64,000 bases of DNA, from assembly GCA_963575745.1 (NCBI GenBank), contig CAUYUJ010016149.1, forward strand, positions 499,924 through 563,923. The letters are read 5' to 3'. The notes below the pieces were generated by a model. The model searched no databases and was not told where the DNA came from. It worked only from the letters and a program-made list of their open reading frames with translations. Of the stretch, positions 43,482-54,374 are shown one piece after another. Source of the stretch: Prorocentrum cordatum. Taxonomy: Eukaryota > Sar > Dinophyceae > Prorocentrales > Prorocentraceae. Both the position numbers and the translations under genes were made by a program. The first letter of the stretch is position 1. Each line of letters starts with the position of its first letter.

Positions 43482-43770
43482 CTCTCTCCTCCTCTCTCCC
43501 ACGGCCACCTCTCCCCTTTCGACCCCCTTCCCTCTCTCTCGTTTCCTTTCTCCTCCCTCCCTCTCTCTCCTCCCCTCTCTCCTCCCTCTCTCCTCCCCTC
43601 CCCCCGTCCTCTCTCTTCACTCCCGCCCCTCTCTCTCGCCTGAAAAAAAAAAACTCCCTCCTCCCCCCTCCCACGGCCAGGCTGTCAGGCGATCGTCGAA
43701 TCCCCCTTTTCCTCTCTTTTCCCACGGCCCTCCTCCCCCTTCTCCTCACCCCTCTTCCTTTTTTTAACGC
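43482..43770. repeat. Polypyrimidine tract (CCTCTCTCC-type), about 285 bp
   Basis: The plus strand is almost entirely C and T with short units such as CCTCCCTCTCTC, broken only by an A-run near 43,645 and a short unique patch near 43,677-43,700. It could adopt triplex structures. Confidence 0.85.
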
Positions 43771-43874
43771 TAACGCATGACATATTTATTCATGATAAGT
43801 GGCACGTGACAAACCGCGAACATCATATTCACCACCGCCCAAGGCACGTCCCCCGCCACCACACTAACCTTTTC

Positions 43875-43904
43875 TAGTGGGTACCTGGCGCCTCGGGCAT
43901 ACAA
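43875..43904 (+). repeat. Exact 30-bp dispersed repeat (inverted partner at 33,725-33,754)
   Basis: It starts TAGTGGGTACCTGGCGCC and is the exact reverse complement of the copy at 33,725-33,754. TTGGGGCC low complexity follows at 44,010-44,090. Confidence 0.8.
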
Positions 43905-44205
43905 CTCTGGGAGGCCTCTTGAGAGGCAATTCTGGGTTCACTTTTCAAAAAAGGGGGGGTCCTCAATTCAGGCCACCCCCATCAGAGGCTCAAACATGGC
44001 GCTGGGCCGTCTCCAGGCGCTCTTGGGGCCCTCTGGGGCCCCTCTTGGGGCTCTCTTGGGCCGTCTCGGGGCCATCTTGAGGCCTGAGGAACCCATTGGA
44101 AGCGAACAGGCGAGAGGGCAAAACGTGCTGATTATCATCGGTGTTTGAATCATTCCTCTTGATGTATGCTGAGTCATCTTGGGCCCCCTTGTGCGCTCTG
44201 ACTCC

Positions 44206-44345
44206 CCGCGGCCCCCCCTCCCAGGCCCAGGGGAGGGTGTGAAAGGATGAGTAAACCCTTTCCCCCGGGTAGGGGAAGGAGGGGTTCTGGCAGAAGTAGA
44301 GAACACAACAGCTCTTACGCCACCTGCGCCCAGAGGGCTGGGTAG
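44206..44345 (+). repeat. Dispersed repeat pair, copy 2 (copy 1 at 21,858-21,982)
   Basis: It has the same block order as copy 1, with an extra 15-20 bp between the GGAGGGGT and GCCCAGAGGGCTGG blocks. Confidence 0.65.
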
Positions 44346-44627
44346 GAGTCTTGGGCAACCGAGTGGCCTGCATCAGATGCAAGGAGATCATGGAGAGCTG
44401 GGATCGCTTCACCTTTTTCCGCTTTTGACTTCGAGGGCGCCCCAGACGGCCCAAGATGCGCCGAAGGTGGCCCGAGGATGGCCACGGAGGCCCGTCCCGA
44501 GGCGTCCTCGGGCGGCTCTCTCCCTAGGGATGCGTCCCAGCCCCCCGTGGCCCCCCTCCTCGGACGGCTCGGGGGGACGAGATCCGGGCTGATTTCCCAA
44601 GGAGCGCCGGCCCTGTCCGTGGGTGTC

Positions 44628-44808
44628 ACTCCAGATTTCGTAATAAAGGGAGGGGGGTCTCATTTCGGGGGGGGGTCTCTTTCAGGTTATCTGGGAGGGC
44701 CTGGGGGGTCTGGGGACGATGTTTTGGAGGGTTCTCCCACGGGGGAGGTCTGAAATGGCTTGTCTTGGAGGGTCCAGACCCCCTCCCTTTTATTACGAAA
44801 TCTGGAGT
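44628..44808. mobile_element. 181-bp foldback/MITE-like element with 33-bp terminal inverted repeats
   Basis: The left end (44,628-44,660) begins ACTCCAGATTTCGTAATAAA and continues GGGAGGGGGGTCT. The right end (44,776-44,808) is its reverse complement except for one extra A and one fewer G in homopolymers. The interior is G-rich and non-coding. The size and long, nearly perfect ends are typical of MITEs. No obvious target-site duplication flanks it. Confidence 0.75.
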
Positions 44809-45125
44809 AGATGCTGCCCAGCTACACGCAACATTTCCCACAGGCAAGAGTACTATTTGGTGCGCGGCTTGACTGGGCTGCTGGTGGGGCAAATCCAAGC
44901 GCGCCTGCCAGTGCTGGGCTCCGGCCAAAGGTCTCTCTTCCGCGTAGCCGAGCTGCGTCCCCGAGTCGTCCTGCGCTCTGGTCGTGACATGGAAACTTTT
45001 TGTTGTTCGTTTCTGTTCAATACGTGTTGTCTTGGAGTGTTCCTGGGTCGCCCGGCCAATACCGGGGGCATTGTGGCGGTAAGAGGGGATGCTGCCCGAG
45101 TGACCCGCCCCGCGCGTCGAGACAT
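44809..45125. other. No recognisable gene
   Basis: Apparently unique DNA between the foldback element and the minisatellite. No domain-bearing ORF was seen. Confidence 0.4.
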
Positions 45126-47035
45126 GGGCAACATGCTTAGGTGGTTCGGCCCATTCCGCATGAGACATCCTCACAGGTCGCGTTCCGAGACGACCAGATT
45201 TGACATGGTCTGGCCCGTATGGCTTGAGACACCCTCGCAACTCTGGACTTCCAGACGCTATGCGAGAGGTGGTCTGGCCCGTATCCCTTGAAACTTCCTC
45301 AGAATTTTTGGGCTCGTGGTACCGTGACCTGAGGTTGCCTCGTCCGTGCCGCTTGAGACGTCGTCGCTACACTAGGCTTCAAGGCGCCGCCCGCGAGGTG
45401 ATCCTGTCTGTTTCGCCTGAGACGTTCCCGCAATTCTTAGCAATGAAATTCCGCGTGCGATGGGTCCAGCCAGTTTCACATAAACCGTCCCCGCAATCCC
45501 GAGCAACCGTTGAGGAGTGCGAAGCGAGGGAGGGGGAGGAGGAGTAGCAGGATTTCTGAGGACGAGGGGGAGTGAGGATGATGCTCGTGTTGCTGTCAGA
45601 CAACTACTCTTTTTCCAATGCTCTCGGGACACTTCTCGTCGCCAGGGCTGGACGCGGCCTCGATCGTGCCTGGTGATGCGGGCCGGTGCTCTGCCGACGC
45701 AGGGTGTGTCACGGGCCCGTTCGCGCCCAGGTTGTGGGGACGTTTCGGACGGTTCCTTAGTTTTACAGGGTGGAGGCGTGTCTCGGAGCTGTATGGTCCT
45801 CGCTGGCCACTTCGGTCAGCTTTTGGGGCCGTTTTGGGCCCCATCCAAGGCTTGCCTTGACTGGTGAGGGGGGCAGTGCAACTGAGCCCCAGCGCCCGGG
45901 TCGCCCGGGACAGATTCAGGCGACCCCAGCAATCCCAACGTCGGTGCCAGAGGTGCCGGGGAGGGGTTGCTCTCAAAGGAGTTGGCAGCGCCCCATGGCC
46001 CACAGAGAGCCATCCTCGGAACCTCGGGCTCCGAGATGCCTTGACTTGATGTGCTCTGGCAAGTCTCGCTTGAGACGTCTTCACAATTCTGAATTCCAAG
46101 ATGTGCTTCGGGAGGTACTCAGGCTTGTGTTGCCTGAGACATCCTCGGTACCCCAGGCTTCGAGATGCCCTGAATTCAGGTGCTGTGGCCATGTTCGCCT
46201 GAGACATCCTCACAAACAAGATGTGGTTCGCGTGGGACTCAGGCATGTTTCACCTGGGACATCCTCAGTATCCCTGGCTTGGACCGTTTGGCCTGAGACG
46301 TCCTCGCAACTCTGGGTTGAAGATGCAGATCACGATGTGTTCAGGCCCATTTCGCTTGAGACATCATTGGAACCCTGGCCGAGATGCCCTGACTTGAGAT
46401 TCTCAATGCCGTTTCACCTGCGACATTCTCATCATGTTGTTCGCCTGAGGCATCCTCGGAACCCCATGCTTCGAGATGCCCTGAATTGAGGTGCTGAGGC
46501 CCTTTTGCTTGAGACATCCTGACAACTCTGGGTTCCAAGATGTGGTTCGCGAGGTACTCAGCCACGTTTCGTCTGAGACACCCTCAGTATCCCTGGCTTT
46601 GACCGTTTGGCCTGAGACGTCCTCGCAACTCTGGGTTGAAGATGCGTTTCACGATGTGCTCAGGCCCGTTTCGCCTGAGACATATTTCGAACCCCAGGCT
46701 CAGGTGCCTTGACGAGAGGTTTTCTGGCCCGCTTGGCTTGAGACATCCTCGCAACACACGCCTCTGGGTTCCAAGATGCGGCTCGCGAAGTTCTCTGGCC
46801 CGTTTCGCATCAACTCTAGGTTTCAAGATGTGGGTCGCGAGGTACTCGGACCCGTTTCGCCTGAGACATCCGAACCCTAGACTATTGCGAGATACCCTGA
46901 ATTGAGGTGCTCTGGCCCGTTTTGCTTGAGACGTTCTCACAACTCTGGGTTCCAAAACGTGGCCCACGAGGTACTCGGGCCCGTTTTGCCTGAGACATCC
47001 TCAGAATCCCTGGCTCCGAGATGCCCTGACTTGCG
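45126..47035. repeat. Minisatellite, unit about 65 bp
   Basis: The unit is built of GAGACATCCTC(A/G)CAAC, TCTGGGTTCCAAGATG, CGCGAGGT and CTC(T/A)GGCCCGTTTCGCCT. About 20-25 diverged units occur at 45,126-45,450 and 46,040-47,035. The gap 45,500-46,035 holds non-repetitive DNA. The unit has few stops, so repeat-coded ORFs (words such as RHPRNSGF or SPETSSQLW) arise but are not judged to be genes. Confidence 0.8.
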
Positions 47036-47164
47036 TTGACCCAGGTGTGAGTGCGCCACGCTGGAAGGCGACATAGACAGAGTGCTTGCTTGGGTTGCCC
47101 CCGGTGCCGGGGGAAGTTGGGGACCAAGCTACAGTCGGGAGTCCCCAAACCGGGCTGTGACCAC

Positions 47165-47333
47165 ACCGTGCGGTGAGTCTGTGGGGATTCGGGTCACCGC
47201 ACGGTTTTGAGTTCCTCTCCGAGGATGTCTCGGGCGACAGGGGCCTCCAGGGTCCCAAGACCGTGCGGTGACGGACCGTGCGGTGAGGTTTCTTGGGGTT
47301 CCGAGGTCACCGCACGGTCTGTCACCGCACCGT
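47165..47333. repeat. Cluster of ACCGTGCGGTGA motifs in alternating orientation
   Basis: ACCGTGCGGTGA lies at 47,165-47,176, 47,260-47,271 and 47,275-47,286. The reverse complement TCACCGCACGGT lies at 47,194-47,205 and 47,307-47,318, and a one-mismatch copy at 47,322-47,333. Each motif is itself partly palindromic (CCGTGCGG), and neighbours can pair as hairpins. Confidence 0.85.
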
Positions 47334-48764
47334 TCCGGGACTCCAAATACAGAACAGACGAGACGTCGCCACATCCCAACGGGGGAGGTGCTCCTGAAGA
47401 TGGTTCAGCCTCCCGTGGAGCCCTGGATCCGTCGCCCTCCTGCGGGCCCTGTCGGAGGCCATCTTGGAGCCATCTCGGTGCCTCCTGCGGTCATCCTAGG
47501 GCCTGTGGAGCCGGAGGGGTGAGGGCCAGGAAGGGACTCGGAGGTTGATAGACCTCCTACACTGACACGCCGATTAGTGAGTTGGCCGTTTTCGGTTCGC
47601 GAGAGGGCGTCGCGGCCGTCATTTTTACGGGTCCAGGTCCGTCGGCTTCGGTCCCAGGCCGTTTTCACGAAGGGGAGATTTATTAAAGGGAGGTTTGTCC
47701 ACGGAGGGAGGGCCAGGGAGAAGGGAGACCTCGCGTAGGCGGGGTCAGCTTTCGGGTGGGCGCCTCCCCGAGCCGGCTGGGTCGCTGTCGGGGGCCCGTC
47801 TGCGATGTATCGCGGATTTCCAGAGTACCACGCTCACCCCAGTGACCTTCTCCTTCCCCGTTCGAATACAAGAAAACTGCATGGACACAGACTTTCAAAG
47901 GTCCGCGAGGATTTCCTGGAGACATGGGCGCTGGAATACAACACCCAGGCAAACAGGTAGCACGTTGAGAGTTAGAGTGGGTTTCCCACGCAATACGGAC
48001 AAGACAGGATTTTTTTGACCTACGCCACAGAATTCGCATTATGAATGCCAGCATCCGTGCGGAAAGGACGGATCACCTGGGCGGCCATTGGAAATCTCGT
48101 GCATAATCGTATCCATACAAGTAAGCATTTTAGTCTTGTTTACGCGCGGTCATCTGGAAGCGTGCACATTCAAGCAAGGAGGGCCGTCCGAAGGCTAGTC
48201 CTCTCTAACACCGTCAGTGACGATGTGCCTAGCCATGCTGCGGGGTTATGCCGCATTGCTGAAGCAAATCATCATCAGGTGCATCTTCGAATGCCTCGCT
48301 TAGTCCGATTCGTCTCTTGCGAGCTACGATGGACAGAGCCTGTCTGCAGAGGCCGGCGCCTGCGGTTGTCCACGCTTTCTTTTGCTGCTCTCTCAGCTTA
48401 TGCCAACTCTGACAAGGGCAGATGCAAGTGTCGTAGATGTCTCGGGTCCGCTACCCATGCCACGGCAGCTGAGTGATGGAAGTCTCTGCCCCAAGATTGA
48501 AGAAGTGGATGACGCCATTTGCTCTAAGTCAGTTGGGCCAAATTTCACGTAACGTGTGGCTGGCTGCACCCGTCGCACTTATTAGGTTATCTCACACACA
48601 GTTAAGCATTTGATCTTGTGGCAGGTGCGGGGCCGTCGTGGATAAGCAGCATTCGGACCTCGGCAAGCCCTGCACCGGCCGTGGGGATGTATGTCACATG
48701 AGAGATGGGCTCGTTCCCAAGGTCTTACGCAGGTTTCACACAGCACCTCGGCAGCACACACACG
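47334..48764. other. No convincing gene; one weak ORF (48,045-48,476, plus)
   Basis: The ORF at 48,045-48,476 encodes 143 codons with a CKCRRC cluster near its end, but has no recognisable domain. The rest of the stretch shows no gene. Confidence 0.3.
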
Positions 48765-48990
48765 CACTGACACACGCTCGCACGCATACACGCACGCACG
48801 CACGCAGTACGTACGCTCACACGCACGCACGCACGCACGGATGCATGCGCGCGCGCACACACACACGCACGCACGCACGCACGCGCGCACACATACACAA
48901 TACAAAGAGCATTCTCACAGCACACAACACATAACACACACATTCGTACATTCACACACACGAACTCACATACATTCATACACAATCGCA
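48765..48990. repeat. (ACGC)n and (AC)n microsatellite
   Basis: CACGCACGCACG-type tetranucleotide runs (48,770-48,890) pass into ACACATAC and ACACATTC repeats up to about 48,990. Confidence 0.9.
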
Positions 48991-49479
48991 CGCATGTTGT
49001 TTTATTGTGTGTTTGTTTGTTTTGGTGCGTTGCTGTTTTCGTGTATGTGTGCGTGTGTGTTTGCACCCCATTGTTGTTTGTGTTTCTGTTCGCGTCCCCA
49101 TGTACCATCTTTCCCCGCCTCCCTTGTGCTTTTTGTTCCCGTCCCCCCATGCTTTTTGTCCGCACCCCCGGCCCGCTTGGGGCGATCTTGAGCACTCTTT
49201 TGGGGGGCTGTCTTGAGGGTTTCCTGGGCCTCTCTTCGGGCTCCTTTCGGCCATCTTGGGGCAAGCTGGCGGCCTCGAGAGCCAATCGGCAACGGCACGG
49301 CGAGAAGACACACGTCATTGCCCACAGGAGAGGCCCGAGGAGGGACGGGGCGGGAAGGGGCCCCGGGCGAGGCTCCTCCCGTTCCACGCGCCCCCCTGCG
49401 CGTGCGCCCCCCCCAGATCTTCCAGCTGGAAGAGGGCTCCAGCGGCGGCCAGGCGACCCGACCCGGCGAGGGGGAAGCA
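48991..49479. other. No recognisable gene
   Basis: A GT-rich patch (49,005-49,080) is followed by TTGGGG-type and CCC-rich DNA. ORFs of up to 297 codons run through but follow from composition. Confidence 0.4.
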
Positions 49480-49662
49480 CATTCCAGGAGGGAAAAAAGC
49501 ACAGACACAATTCATCGTCGACTCCCCAGAAGATGGGAAAATATGGGAAGCAGGGGGGAAGACAGAAACGTAGAAAATATGGAGAAACAAATATGGGAAA
49601 TCTGGTTATTCGTGTCACTATTTATTTGTGTGTCCCAGGGCCCCTTCAAAATTGGCGGCGCG
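49480..49662 (+). repeat. Dispersed repeat F, copy 2 (copy 1 at 29,871-30,045)
   Basis: Same ordered blocks as copy 1, from CCAGGAGGGAAAAAA to TATTTATTTGTGTGTCCCAG. Confidence 0.8.
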
Positions 49663-50134
49663 CCCAGGGGGGAGGGCAGAGGGGACGGGCTTCTCATCGG
49701 AAACTGGAGCATATACGTTACCAGTGGCGGGCTGTTTTGCAGTCCCAGGAATTCTTGAGGGTCGGGGGCGACGTCGGAGTGGTGTGGTGTATACTTTTTG
49801 TCCCCGTTTTCCCGTGGAAGCAATGAAACATGTGTACATCAGTATCCCGTGTACACCAGGATCCGCTTTCCTGTGCGAGTTCCAGTGCGGCGCCGGAGAA
49901 CGCGTCGGTGTATGGAATTCGGCTCCTTATCTTCCCCCCACCTTGTGATCCTCCAGCCTACGAGAGCCTTGATTTAAGGGAGGGTTGAACCACCCGGACC
50001 CGACAATTGACGTTTACTAAACGGCCCTGGGCGTTTACTAAACAGCCCTGCCCTGTTCGATTGCTTCCTTGGGTGCGTTTGCTAAACAGCTTCGTTTGTC
50101 GGGGAGGTTATTATGGGGGTGGATTTTCTGCCCT

Positions 50135-50305
50135 CTATTGACGACCATAAAGGCTTGCGAGCGCCAGGGCAATACTGGGACTGGAGGGTTTGCCGGTGCC
50201 GGGCCCTGGGAGGCGATGTTCGCTCGACGCTTTGCCAGCGTGTCGGACAGACCCTGTTTCGAGACTTTTCTGGGTGCTCGGAATGACTTGTGGGATGTGG
50301 TCACC
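50135..50305 (-). repeat. Dispersed repeat H, inverted copy
   Basis: Its reverse complement shares ordered blocks with 23,055-23,215. It directly abuts repeat G copy 2. Confidence 0.6.
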
Positions 50306-50490
50306 GGCGCCACCCCAGCATACTATTGGTATGTGTGCGTTGCCCCCCCAGGGGCGACGCGCGCACCGAGAAACTAAAATATATGCGTCGTGGCGGGCGC
50401 TTTCTGGCCACACCGCTCGTGAAACGATATACTACAAGATGGGTAAGCGGACGCGTGCCTCCAATGAGGACATATAGTATGCGTCCCACT
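50306..50490 (+). repeat. Dispersed repeat G, copy 2 (copy 1 at 23,563-23,780)
   Basis: It is about 35 bp shorter than copy 1, having lost segments on either side of ACGATATACTACAA. The ends are conserved. Confidence 0.8.
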
Positions 50491-51513
50491 TCAGTACGAT
50501 GGGAAAACAGATCCCCAAGTCTTCTGGGAAGCTCTTCGAGCCTTCTGGCCAAGGGGTAGGTCGGCTCGGTTCCGCTGCGAGGTAAGATCCAGCCTTCGGC
50601 CGGCTGCATACTCGTGCAGTTGTTGCTCAACCTTTCTTGCACTTGACCTACAAGTGGACCAGAAAACAAACGACACCACCCCACCTACGGCCCCATGGGG
50701 CTTAGCGTAGACCAGCAACTCCAGAGTGGGTTTTTGCCAGGTATTCGCTGCGGCCCCCGATGGGCCGTAGCGCAACATGGAGGGCCGCAGGTCAGGTGTT
50801 GTCGTTTGCTGTCTGGTCGAGCAATCTGGTGCCCCCCCCCGTCCTGTCCAACCACCGTGCTCGGGTCGTCGACCCGAGACCAGCACCAGGAGCCCCTCTG
50901 GAGAGGACAGATCCCAAGTCTGAGTGGCATACCTTCGTCTGTGTCTTCGTGCTCTTCTGTCCGACGTCAGCGAATTTGTCGAGCGACGACGCAGGACGCC
51001 GGGGGTCCTTCCCCCTCGTCCTTTCAGCGCATCTCTTGAGTCCAAGGACGCTATGAGGACTCAGGCTCTACGAGCCCCACGAGTCTTGAGGTTTGGCATT
51101 CGGGCTCAATGGGGCCCACGAAGATCGGCGGCCCTGGCGTGCCATCGGGCTTTAGGGAGCTCCGCTCACCCAACCAGCGTCCACAGGGAACGCGCTCCCA
51201 CTCCCAACTTTTCTGGTGGCGTTTTGGTGCCAGGACCTGGCTCTTCGACATCGGCACTGCCAGAAAGCCGACGTCAGCACAAAGACCCTCACTGGAACGG
51301 AGCCCCTGAGGGTGCGTGGCCTTGCGACTGAAGCAAAACATTGCATTCACATAAACTACAGTCGGCACTGATTAGTAGGTCGATCCTGCCAAATCAAGGG
51401 CACCCTTGTGTCCTGTGTCTCGCGACCTACGTCTCCTACATTCCTATGGCAATGTGGCACTCGGAAGGGTCTTGTGTCCTCTCGCGTGTCCTGTCCACTC
51501 AAGTCCGACTGTA
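50491..51513. other. No recognisable gene
   Basis: Overlapping ORFs of 80-184 codons on both strands without recognisable domains. Confidence 0.4.
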
Positions 51514-51550
51514 GGTCAACGCGCGCGCTTCGCGCGCGCTCAGGTTCTAG
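51514..51550. repeat. GCGCGCGC-TT-CGCGCGCGC hairpin, second copy
   Basis: GCGCGCGCTTCGCGCGCGC is followed by TCAGGTTCTAGC. The 8,930-8,974 copy has the same hairpin core and the same GGTTCTAGC flank, which suggests a mobile hairpin and not chance. Confidence 0.65.
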
Positions 51551-51719
51551 CTAGGTGCACGCACGAGGTAGTGGAAGTAGATGCAGGAGAATCGAGGGTG
51601 CACTGACTATTCATTGACGACAGGTAACCATGAGGAGAGAGGACACACAGAGACAGCCAGTGGAGTGAGGGAGCGACAACCATAGGACAAACCTTAGGAG
51701 CAGCAAGAAGATCTGCCTC

Positions 51720-52035
51720 CTGGCAGCCTCTTGGGGGCTTGCTGGGAGCCCTCAGGATGCGTCATGGGGGTCTCTTGGGCCGTCTCGGTGCCATCTGATG
51801 ACGTCATGGAGCGCTCCGGGGCCGTCTCGGACACCATGTGGGCCGCCCTCAGGGCGACCTGGAGCCAGCGTGGGCGGTCCTGGGAGCATCTTGGCACCTC
51901 TGGGGCTCCTGAACCGCAGCCACTCGGCAAATTTGGCCCTCCCCCTGGTCCAGGACCCCGTCCTGTATGTGTATATAAATATTAATCACACACATACATG
52001 CGTGCATGCATAATTACGTGCATGCATACATACAT
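51720..52035. repeat. TTGGGGCC-type low complexity, then ACATAC patch
   Basis: 51,720-51,910 has degenerate CTTGGG and CTGGGAGC units; 51,965-52,038 is rich in ACATACATGC. No gene. Confidence 0.6.
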
Positions 52036-52790
52036 GCATAGTGGGTGGTGGTGGTGATGGTTTGGTGGTGGTGTGGTGGTGGTTTGTGGTGGTGGTGGTG
52101 GTTTGGTGGTGGTTTGGTGGTGGTTTGGTGGTGGTGTGGTGGTGGTTTGTGGTGGTGGTGGTGGTGGTAGGTTTTGGTGGTGGCGGTGGTTTGTGGAGGT
52201 GGTGCTGGTGGTGGTGGTGGTGTGGTGGTTTGTGGTTGTGGTGGTGGGTTGCTGCTGGTAGTGGTGGTGGTGGTTGTGGTTGTGGTTGTGTGGTAGATTG
52301 TGGTGGTCGTGGTGGTAGTGGTGGTGTGTTTTAGGGGTGGTAGTGGTGGTGGTGATGGTGAGTTGTGGTAGTGGTGTTTGTGGTGGCTGTGGTGGTGGTG
52401 TGGTGGTGGTTTGTGGTGGTGGTGGTGGGTTGTGGTGGTGGCGGTGGTTTGTGGAGGTGGTGCAGTTGGTGGTGGTCGTGGTGGCGGTGATGGTGGTGGT
52501 GGTGGTGTGGTGGTTTGTGGTGGTGGCGGTGGGTTGTGCTGCTGGTAGTGGTGGTGGTTGTGGCGGTGGTGGTGGTGGTGTGGTAGATTGTGGTGGTGGT
52601 GGTTGTGGTAGTGGTGGTGGGTTTTTTTGTGGTGGTGGTGGTTGTGGTTGTAATGGTGAGTTGTGGTGGTGGTGGTGGTTGTGGTGGTGGTGGTGGTGGT
52701 GGCTGTGGTGGTGGTGGTGGTTGTGTGGTGGGTTGGTGGTGGTGGTGGTGGGTTGAGGCGGTGGTGGTGGTGGTGGTGGTAGTGGTGGTA
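52036..52790. repeat. (TGG)n array, about 755 bp
   Basis: GGTGGTGGTGG with scattered GTTTG and GTTGTGG changes. Long poly-Gly/Val and poly-His/Thr ORFs on the two strands result from the repeat. Confidence 0.95.
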
Positions 52791-53115
52791 ATCGTCGCTG
52801 CGTCCCCGCCGTCGCCGGCGCCAGCGCCGGCGCTGCTGGCCGCGCCCGGCGCCAGCGCCGGCGCCAAAGAGAGGGGGAGTTCAACCCCCCCCCCCTGGCG
52901 CTCTAGGGTGCGGTGGGGTTGAAACCCCCCCCCTCCCTCCCTTGAGTTGCCTCTGGTCATCGTCGCTGCGTCCCCGCCGTCGGCCCTGCTGGCGGCCGCC
53001 AGCGCCTGCGCCGGCGCCGGGGGGGGGGGGCTTGAACCTCCCCCTTGGGAGGTGGGGGGGGGTTCGGGCAGGGGGGGGTTTGGGGGGGAGGGGAGTCCCC
53101 CCGGTTTGAAACGCG
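52791..53115. repeat. Duplicated GC-rich segment with C/G homopolymers
   Basis: GTCGCTGCGTCCCCGCCGTC, then GCTG(C/G), then GGCCGC and GCGCCGGCGCC occur at 52,795-52,865 and 52,960-53,020. Each is followed by G- or C-runs and a TTGAA(C)CCCCC motif. Confidence 0.7.
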
Positions 53116-53159
53116 CCGCTCAATGTTCCCAAGACGAGCGCCCGTGAAACGCGTTCTCT

Positions 53160-54168
53160 TATACATACATACATACATACATACATACATACATACATAC
53201 ATACATACATACATACATACATACATACATACATACACACATCTTTTTTACATGCATAAATTCGCACATGTATGTATACACACATACACACATATGCATG
53301 CATGTATGCATACATACACACATACATGCACACATATAGTCGTACACACATGCTTACACATGCTTGCATAAATGTGTACACACATACATTCCTTATCAAA
53401 AACATGCATGCGTACATGCATACATGCACACACAACTTCACAAACATGCATCCATACGTACATACCTGCATACACGCAGATACCCCTACACATACATTCT
53501 TCAATGCAAACACATCTACACTCCATACACACACCCACACGTGCATGCATACATACATACACGCATATATACGTACATACATATATATATTGTACGAGCG
53601 GTGTACATATATATATATATATATACGCGTGTGTATACATGCCTACAGCCATACGTACACACATACATCCATATACATATATATATATGTGTATAGACAC
53701 AGTTGCATGCATACATGCACACATAGAGACATCAATACTCACAGTCATACGTACATACACACATATATATACATGCATGCATGCATGCAGACATACACAC
53801 AAACAATCATAAATACATGCATGCATCCATGCATACATTCATTCATACATACATGTGTGCACACATAGCTACATACATACAAACCTACATACATGCATGC
53901 ACACGTACATACATGCATGGATTTACATACACACATACATACACATATATAGATACATACATGCATGCATGCATGCATGCATACATACATGCATGCATGT
54001 ATACATACATGCATGCATACATACATACATACATATACCTACACACATACAGACGTGCACACATACATTAACACATGCATACATACAAACATACATACCT
54101 ATATACATGCATACATGTTTACATACACACATGCATGCATACATTCATACGTCTTTACATACCAAAGA
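53160..54168. repeat. (ACAT)n microsatellite, about 1 kb
   Basis: 53,160-53,236 is a pure CATA run. The rest is degenerate ACATACATGCATGC with TATATA patches. Confidence 0.95.
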
Positions 54169-54300
54169 GCATGTTCTGCCGCTGCTGGCAGAACACGATG
54201 GGGAGGTCACTGGGGGGTTCGAACCCATACCCCACCCCTTCGAACAGGGGGGGTCAATGGGGGTTCCAAGCCCGCCCCTCACCCGGTCCATCATGAAAAG

Positions 54301-54353
54301 GGGGGGTCACTACCGGTTCGAACCCCCCCCTCCCCGCCGCCAGCAAACGACTC
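54301..54353. repeat. Left arm of inverted repeat bounding the GGGACAGT minisatellite
   Basis: GGTCACTACCGGTTCGAACC, then CCGCCGCCAGCAAACGACTC, is the reverse complement, with drift, of 55,535-55,593. GGTTCGAACC palindromes also occur at about 54,218 and 55,568. Confidence 0.8.
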
Positions 54354-54374
54354 CCCCTCATCCCCCCACTCCAG

